In this document: positions 48,247-57,200 of the stretch, one piece after another
Layout of the letters: each line of letters opens with the position of its first letter
Numbering within the stretch: the stretch's first letter is position 1
Source: Nectonema munidae
Taxonomy: Eukaryota; Nematomorpha; Nectonematoida; Nectonematidae
Length of the DNA stretch: 64,000 nucleotides
NCBI GenBank assembly: GCA_030549495.1
Contig: JAUIRK010001021.1
Span: 310,001-374,000 of the forward strand
Direction: 5' to 3'
Program-made: the position numbers and the translations under genes
Notes under the pieces: model-generated
What the model saw: the letters and a program-made list of their open reading frames with translations, nothing else
Told to the model about the DNA's origin: nothing
Database searches by the model: none

Positions 48247-51200
48247 TACATAAACATTTCAACCAATCATATAGTTTTTATGAAATAAAACTGCCATTTC
48301 AAAGTTAAATTTTTTGAACTTTTAGGTAGAATTTTTGAAATGTGGCTTTCAATATGTATGTAAAATATTTTTTGAAAATTTTTATTTTAAGTATATTTTT
48401 TAAGCATTTTACGATTTACACATTTAAATATATAATAAGGCTGGCAAGCTTTGCGAGTTGTCTCCCCGGAGGTCTTGCCAGACCTCTGATAAGCAGGGAA
48501 CACAAAATAAGCTATTCTTGTTTGATAAGAGAAGTTGAATAGAGAAAGAAGAGAGAGGAGATTGAAAAGAGGAAACTGGAAACTTGCTTAGATTTTTGTA
48601 GGAGATTGTAATTGGTAGGGAAATTCGAAATTATTTTTCGTAGCCTATTTTGTCAGAAAAAACGCAAAAGCACTCATCTAAACAAGAAAACAAAAATACA
48701 CACGAGTATCATATTATTAAAATTCAAGTAATTTGAAAAAAATTATATATATTTTCTTACATAAAAACTTTTTATTCATTTTGATATAAAAAACTTAATT
48801 ATAAGTTGAAAGCTTAACTATTATGATGAGGAAGGTAGTTAATGAAAGCTAACCCTTTAGAGACTAGTGTCACACCAGTATGCCAAGAAATAAAAGCATC
48901 TGCCTATGTATAAAGATTATTTTGGCTAACGTTAAAGAATGAAGGCGATTACTCTTCAAAATTTTAGTCCTCATGAAGTTAAGGGATCTTCAGTTTGAGT
49001 AATTGTGATCCAAAGCATAAAATTCTAAAATACAAACATTTATTTTCTTTGTTTGAAAGGTCAAGGAGGACATGCCTACTTGAAAGATTGGATCTGGTGG
49101 TTTGGATTAATTACAAGTAATGTATCATTTAGTATTTACCCCATAACACATACATCAGCATCATAAATCAAGAGATACCTGAAGCCCACGCTTCATATTC
49201 ATTTAAAATTCATTGACAATCTAACCTTTTTCTGACTCAAAAAAAGTACTTTTTTAATTCTTGTATTATCTTTTTAGGTTTTTATAAATATCATAAAATA
49301 AATTCTTATAATGCCAGGATTTCAACATCTCTAAAGTTTACTTTACTCATAAAAACTCTCCTTTTAAAAAAATTATCCAAAAAACTATCAAGGCTGTGAA
49401 TAAATATAAGTTGGCTAATTTTAGTAACTCTTCATCTTTCAAAAAAGCAGTTTTAAATGCTATTGCATCTTTAGCAAATAATTTGTATACATATTGTACA
49501 TATTTTTTCCTTGATTTATGTGTGTTTTGTATTGCTTATTTTGCTCTTTCTAATTATATGTTATATATTCTTAAATTATATTTTTCTCTGCCTTTTTTTG
49601 GTTGAACATCTCGATAAAATTGGGCTTCCTTTGTCTTCCAGATCTTGTTTCACTTTAGACTGGTGAAAAGTCTTCTAATGGGTTAATTATAATTTTATTT
49701 TCTTTTAAATAAATCTAATCTAATCTCATCTAAAACTAAGATATGACAAATTCCGATGTTAGACTGATAAAAATTTATTGCTTCTAAGCGATGTATTAGT
49801 TTAACACTAAATTTCTTTAATTCAAACACAGATTTTTCTTGTTGCTTTTTTCCAGTGTGCTATAGCAATTTTAGGATAACCTTAATTAAAAGCAAAAAAA
49901 ACTCTTTCTAATCTATATTGATTATTTTGGTTAAAGTTTTTTTAAACTATGATTCCAACATTTATATCACTATACCAGGGTACACATTGTTGCAACTATT
50001 GGGAGAGCTGGGACTTTTTTAACTGGTATTTTCCTTAAAAATTTTCATCAATTCATTCATTTTTCAAATTTTAAAAAGAACTATATTTAAACCAGACCAA
50101 GCCGGTCAATTGACCAGCATATTATTTTCTTTTTATTATAATTTTTAGAAGGTTATTCCAATGTAATTCAAGCCTTGAGAATTCTATTATTTTTGACTAA
50201 ATTGGTCACTGATACCATTCATTTAATATATTATCAAAAATGATAAGCTCTTCTTCAACTGGGGCCATAACCGGTCAATTTACCTCTCTAATTGACCTGT
50301 GTAAATTTATTTAAAAATAACAGTACTTCCTACTACTTTATTTCATAAAAGCATGACAAAATATTTATTTGCATAGAAAAATCATTATAAATTCAAACAC
50401 AATTTGCATACTTAATACATATGAAAATTTGGATAGGATGTTCTTGTTTTATTTTTATGACATGTCCTACAAGCTTTCCTTTTTTTGTTTCCTATAATTT
50501 TGTCTTTGGAAGTTGATGCTCTATCATTTCTGAGTAACGCAGCTGGTTTTTGACTCTTTTACAAAATCATGATTCACCGATTTCAACCAAAAGCTCCCCC
50601 TTTTCTAGTTGAAATATTCATTTCCTTGCATAAAATGTAGGTGTTTAGGCAAACAATATCCAAAAGATTGAAAACTACTGCAAGTGGCCATCTTCTTGAA
50701 CCTGGCTTTGTAGACTATGCCCTCAGCCTTTCGTCAGCAGTATCTACCCCTCCTTTTTTTTATTGTAATATGATGAACTTTCTTGTCGCTTTTTTGAATC
50801 TTCAAACGCAATTTTTGCAGTCTGATGCTGAGATGAAAAATAGGCGCGTCTTTATTTTTCTTTTTGTATGCTCTGATTGTCCCTACATAGCTTGTATTTT
50901 ACGATTCATTGAAAGACGTGAAAAAATTATCACTTAAACCATTTTCTTTATAAGAATCTAATAATTTCTTAACAATATGCTCTCCTACTAGTCCTGCATG
51001 GATTCGAGATTCATCTTTTTCAACATAAGGAATTGTTTGCCAAACATAGTAAGTATGCGCATCACAAAGAGAACTTTATTCCAAACTTTGATAATTTGCT
51101 TGGCATGTATTGGATAAATTTGCATTTGCTACGACACGGATCAAGCTGTTCGTCAAAGGTAACTGATTCGTGAAGAAAATGTTGCATTACTCGAAAGTGA

Positions 51201-54200
51201 ACTAAAATTGGATCTTTTTCTTTTCAGAACGAGAGTTTTTATCATCAAATCGTAAATAGGTAAGAATTTTTTGAAATCATTTCGAGACATGCGCTTATTG
51301 AATATTTTTCTTCAATAATTTATGTTCCAAAAGCGGTGGAAAGCTTCGTAAGGCCTGGAATTTTGATAAAAATATACAAAAAATTACATTATTTCATCTA
51401 AATTTTGAAATCCAAACAACTCCGTGAAGATATCAAACAATTATTGACACGATTGTTTATAAAAGTATTGCTAAATGCAAAAAAATTAATATATCCAAGA
51501 GTAAGTCATATTTGAAATGATTTAAATCAATAAAAATGTATGGAACTTTGATAGATATATTTTGATTTTCTTTTTTTTTGCTTATACATGTATATCACTT
51601 TGATTATATATAGTTGAACATAAAACACTTCTCTGGTCATTTGACCGGTACGGTTTTTGTTGATATATTGGATGTGTCGTCGTCTTTCTATGGTTAAAGC
51701 ACGCACGTTTTAATCTAAATTATTTTTTCCATATTTATTCATAACAAATGAAAATAATATATGAAAAGCTGTACCTCATTTTCCCCATATTAAAGTTATT
51801 TTCTATTTACCTTTCATCGAATTGTCATTGCAAGGTTCTCTGTATGCATGCAGTGCTACACTGTCTTTATTAAATGTTATAAACGATTTTGTGAATTTAT
51901 TAGTGGGTATCGGAGAAGCGTTTAACTTTGCTGCTTACGCGTTGGCGCCTGCCTCTTTAGTCGCTTCACTTGGAGCTTTGAGTGTTTTGATTACCTTCGT
52001 ACTTGCTTGCAAATTTTTGCATGAGACTTCCAGTTATGTTTGCAATATCGGCTCTATTCTCTGCATTATTGGAGCAACGATCATTGTTTTGCACTCTCCA
52101 AAAGATCCCTCAATTTCCTCCATTGAAGAGTTTAAAGACAAAATCAAGGAAGTTGGTGAGTAAGCTTTTTTTCCTATATGCAAAAATGTTTAAATGAAAC
52201 TTCGTATATATTTTGAAAGAAGGAAGGATATTTATTCCCATTGTAGGCGTTAATTAGTTTTCAGACAACATTAAGTAATTTCATACCTTAACCATTATGA
52301 GTTTTCATATAACTTAAAGCAAATGAATTTTATTTTGTGATCATTGATAAACAATTTTGCTTGAAAGGGTTAAAATAAAAAAATTGTCTGCCTCATTTAA
52401 AGTTGAAATGGTCAAATAGATTAATAAAAGACATCTATGATTGAGATCAAGAATGCTTGAAAAGAATTTTCACAAGACTTAAGATAACCAAAAAGATAAT
52501 AATTAGAAAAATTTTGTGCATGAAGAAAAAACAGTTGTTTTGAACAAAATAAACTAATCTAACGCGAGTGGCGTAGCAAGGTGTTGTGGGGGGGGGGGGG
52601 TTGCCTTTCAAACACAGTCTATAAAATGTCAATTTTTAGTACGCCATTTCAAATATTGTTCCCCCTAAAGTGAACCGTCCACTCAGGCTGAATAACACCG
52701 TTTTAGAAAGTCAGGGATACAAACCCAACCGTTTCAAAAAGGGTGTCACAATGAAATCAACATCAAAACGTTTAAAATGGGGGGGGGGGGGGGGGGGGAC
52801 TTTTATAATTTTCAAAATTTATTATAAAAAATTTTTTGTCAAATGAACATATCACCATTATTACCCGACATTATACTTGCACTGTAAACCCTCAATCCCA
52901 CCATAATTGCACTAATTTTATCAAGTCAAATTACCTTGTTTGTTCTGATTGCATCATTACCTTCTATCTCAGTGGTTTTCAAATTGGAGTCCGCGATGAC
53001 CTAAGCGATCGCGAAGCAGTTCCATGATGACAGAGAAGGGGGCACTAAGTGGATAATTTTACGCAATATATGGCACTCATATTGGGTAATTTGTGATTTT
53101 TGCCAATAAGTCACGTTTTAAGAATAAATAATTTAGCCTTTGATTATTATTGCTTTTCAGGCCAAATTTTATAAATGTAAATGTGTCTTTTTCTTAATGT
53201 CTTAAAAAATGAAATATGACGACTCATACTTGAAATTTGGTTTTACTGCACATCTGGTGGGGAAGAGGAACCTAAGTCTCTTCTATGTTTAACAAGTGTT
53301 AGCATCCACTTTTGTAAAGCCCTTCAGTGAATTTGCACTGGAAATGAAGCACTCGAGTTCAGTAAAAAATTATTGTCTATTTTAAACGTCAAGCTGAACG
53401 ATTGTACAAATCCAGGCTTAGCTTAGGAATGTTTTTGCAAAATATTAAGTGTGGTTTGAAATTCTTCTATAAAGTTTCAAAAAATAATTTCTTGTCAAAA
53501 AGTTTCATAGATATCATATTGAATGTACTAAGAAGTTCTGAACTTGTAAAGTTGAAACATATTTTCCTGTCAAACGATACCGTTAGAAGGCTAATAGGAA
53601 AGATGTCTGATGATATGATATCAGAGGTGGTTTTATTGATTAGGAATTCTATTTTCAACTTTTTTAGCTTGATGAAACGATGGATGCTGCAAACTTAGCT
53701 CAGCCTTGCGTTTACGTACAATATGTATATGATAAGCATCTGGTAGATAGTTTTTTGCTTTGCGAAACTCTTAGCGGTAGAACCACTTCAAGAGAAATAT
53801 TTGATAAGGTGTACAATTTTTTACATCACATGTTATTGAGCCAGAACATTAACTCTGAGCGTGTACTGATCAAGACTCTGATTAAGCAAAAATCTCCAGA
53901 TGTAATTGCTACCCAGTGCGCGATTCGTCGCCAAGCCTGATGGGTTGAAAAATGTTCTCAATGAAGTCATTAAAACAGCGTAAAGCAAATACCTTCACCC
54001 CTTGTTTGTTTTCAGAGTTATACAAAGAAAATAATTTCGAATTTAAAATCATCTTGCTGCACTCAAATGTGATGTGGCTTTCCAAAGGAAAAGCTTTGAA
54101 GTCCGTTTTTGTATATTTCTATCATTTTTAGTGAACATATTTGAATCTATGTATTCCCTTAACCTTGCTCTGCAAGGAAAAGAGATCACAGTACTCCATT

Positions 54201-57200
54201 GTCATAATAAATTGACAGCTATAGAAACAAAGCTGGAATTATTGCATTTTTAGACAAGAAAAATTTTACTCGATTTTCGAACATATTTGTTGATGAAAAT
54301 AAGATTTTAATAAATGAAGTTGTCCTCGGGGCCATATAACACCGGGTTGCATATCTTAGCGAAGAAATTTCTCTTTATTTTCCTAAACTACAAAAATTGG
54401 AAAAATTCTAACAATTTATCAATAACCCTTTTATAATTCCGATTGATAATCTGGCCTTGGAAGACAGACTTCTTAATTCAAGAACAGTTTATTGATTTGA
54501 AATGATTGAGGAGGTGCAAAACATGTTTTATAGTAATTTTTCGATTGAAATGGGACAGTCTTATGCTGATGTTGCAAAGATGGCTCTGAAAGTTCTGATT
54601 CGATTTATCAATATATATGGGTGTGTGCAAGCATTATTCATGCTGCTTGCAATTGAAATAAAATTCCAAGACGGATTGAAAGTGAGTTCTTTATTTTTAT
54701 ATGTTATGAGAGTTGCATTCGCCAAAACAGAACCAAATTTAGACAAACTGGTTTAGACAAAGAAGATGCATCCATCTCATTGAGATTTGGATTGTTCAGA
54801 CAATTTTTGAATAAACAATTGTGTCGATTTTTTAGTTCAGAAGTTTATATGTTGATTTATTTTTTTAAAATGAGACCCTGAGCTATTAAAAAATTATATT
54901 TAGACCTCTACGCCGAAAATTTTTAGAAAGTTTGTGAATAACTCTTTTAGCTCAACAAGGAAACAAAATCATTCATATATAAGAGATCACTACTCATCAG
55001 ATGTAATTAAGTCTTTATTTCTCCTTATTGTTATTTATCAGTTAATGAAATGGATGTTCACAGTCTATCTGTATAGTCTATTGGATGATTTCTTTTATAA
55101 ATCTTTAGGGAGTTGATTTTTGGTTGAACTGATTTTATATTTGGTGTTCGAAGGTTAAACATGTCCCTGTCTTCTAAAGACCATATGGAAACGGTTGTAT
55201 TATTGGTTAGGTGGATTGATTACTCTGTACTGAAATGCATTGTTGCTTTAACCCATTTAAGACCAAGCAAAGCAGACGATATCTAAAAAAACGCAGACGA
55301 TTTATATTTAAAGTCATTGAAAAAAGCAGACGAAGATGAAATTACTTATGTTCCAAAATAGGAACATTGGTCGTAAATGGGTTAAATTAAATTTTGAATT
55401 TTTAAGCAATAAAGCTAGATTAGTAACACAGAAAAACAAAGAATCATCTTATATAATCTTCATATTCTACCTACAAATATATTCAGTTAGTAAAGTAAAT
55501 TGTTTGAAAATATGTTTAGGACATGGGTCTATGAATTGACAGGTTTGTATCTGTGAATTTAAATTTGGCCATTTTAAATAGAAATTGAAGATTTAAAATT
55601 TTTGGAAGAAATATTCTACAAACTTTAAATTTATATAAATTAGCATTCCAATCCCTAAGTCATACGCTAAAAATTACATGATATTATTTGTACTAAGTTT
55701 TAACAAAAATTTTAAGCAAAGTGTAAAAACATTGCCAACTATTCTAAGAAATCTTGATAAAAAAACTAAAACATTAAATAAAATGAATATCTAAGAATAA
55801 AGATTATATTTGATTTCTAGAATAAAAGACTTGATTGTTCAAATTAGCCCCGTCACCCACTTCAAGTACGGTGGAGGGTCGGGGTGCAAAATTGATCAAG
55901 GGGGCGGCGATTTTAATGGTCCCATGACTATAAAAAAGTGTATACATTTATATATTTCAAAGGAGTTTTAGAGAGGCAAAATAAATCCCACTGCTCAAAG
56001 CTGATTACATTAATAGGGATAAACCTTTTAAGCTTTAAATTATAGAGTTTTTATATAAATTTGTGGTATAAAAAATATTTGCTCTGCTGTAAAATATATG
56101 TTCTCTTGTTCAAATTTCTGGCTACATTACTGCCTCTGATCAAATATAGCGCAACTTTGCATTATTATATCAATGAAGTGGAAAAAAAAAGAATTTAAAT
56201 ATTCATTCTAGGACTTAACCTTAAAACAAGAAAAGTAATATGCAAAATCTCTCACAAGTTTTTTTTGAACTTTTTGGTGAATAATAACGAGATATTTTAT
56301 GTGAATCAATTTTGTAAAATTTTTTACCTAGAATTTCTAGTCTATCTTTTCCTTGTCTTGGCTCTACTAGTCTATCTCATTGTATACATCTCTCCAAGAT
56401 ACGGACAAACAAACTCTGTTGTATACGTTCTGATATGCTCTTTAATTGGAACGTTCACTGTTACTGGGTGCAAGGGAATAGGTATTTACTTTTATTTTAA
56501 ATGAATTCTATGAAAATATGAAGCTGCTCATCCATCACAATTCCTTTTTTTTCGAAATATAGACGATTGCCGTCAATCATTGACTAAAATGATTGATAGG
56601 TGGTTTAGTTTTGAATTGTTTACACTTATACTGCGTAAATCTTTTTTACTTCTTGAATATCTATCTAGCAATGTTTAGGAATATTTTTATTACGAAATAA
56701 CAAAGCTTTCCCATTTTCCAACTGGAACTGGTTATAATATATCTTTTCTAAGCACTGTTATGCAGAGCTGTGGAATCTTTTATAACCTTAAAATGATGGT
56801 ACCCGAACATTTTGCCAAATGGAAATGTGAATAACGGGTATTTCACCGAAAATATAAAAACAATTTGGCATTTTTCCTGACTTGTGCAACCAATAAAATA
56901 TAGTAAAATCTTAAACATATCATAACTATAAATATAAAATAAAAATATAGGCATATCATAAGAGATTTGGCATGTAACTCTTAGCAGATAAAATTATTCA
57001 TCGCATAATTTATGTATATATATGTTATGTATAATAAAAGAAAACAAAAATTACGCTGTAGATTTGTAATCAGTCATGTCATATCATAATAACACATTTT
57101 GCAATGTAACTCCGAGTAGATAAGTAATTCATCGCATAATTTGGGTATTTAGGTTGAGAATAGAAAAAGAAAACAAAATTACACTGCAAATTTGTATAGA

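Larger units (their letters stand above)
40597..49059 (+). other. NIPA intron 1 (8463 bp)
   Basis: Opens GTAAAA and closes GAAAG. In order it holds a hAT MITE, TTAA MITEs, a SINE on the other strand, a TTTA microsatellite, the long palindrome, the modular repeat block, a TTA microsatellite and a degenerate TTAA MITE. About 49% of the intron is recognisably repetitive. The stretch 48250-48840 shows only a short GC-richer piece around 48430-48510 with a hairpin (GAGGTCT tgcc AGACCTC). Confidence 0.85.
52795..56257 (+). repeat. Dispersed repeat, copy B, in NIPA intron 3
   Basis: Second full copy of the 3.1-kb repeat, same strand as copy A, carrying the hAT relic at the same internal site plus a TTAA MITE that copy A lacks. 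Its right end stops about 75 bp before NIPA exon 4. A run of 20 G (52779-52798) marks the left side. Confidence 0.85.

Noticed and set aside
50091-51665. piggyBac relic as source of the small TTAA MITEs
   Set aside because: Its ends (ACCAGACC, GGTCAATTGACC) do not match the CCCATT/CCCTTT ends of the MITEs.
51822-51903. Upstream extension of the NIPA exon 3 frame to an ATG-like start
   Set aside because: The acceptor at 51903 and the conserved LIT-MGIGE join with exon 2 show this part is intron.
53467-53940. Possible host ZBED gene
   Set aside because: It has hAT ends, a target duplication, many breaks and a sister copy, so it is a transposon relic.
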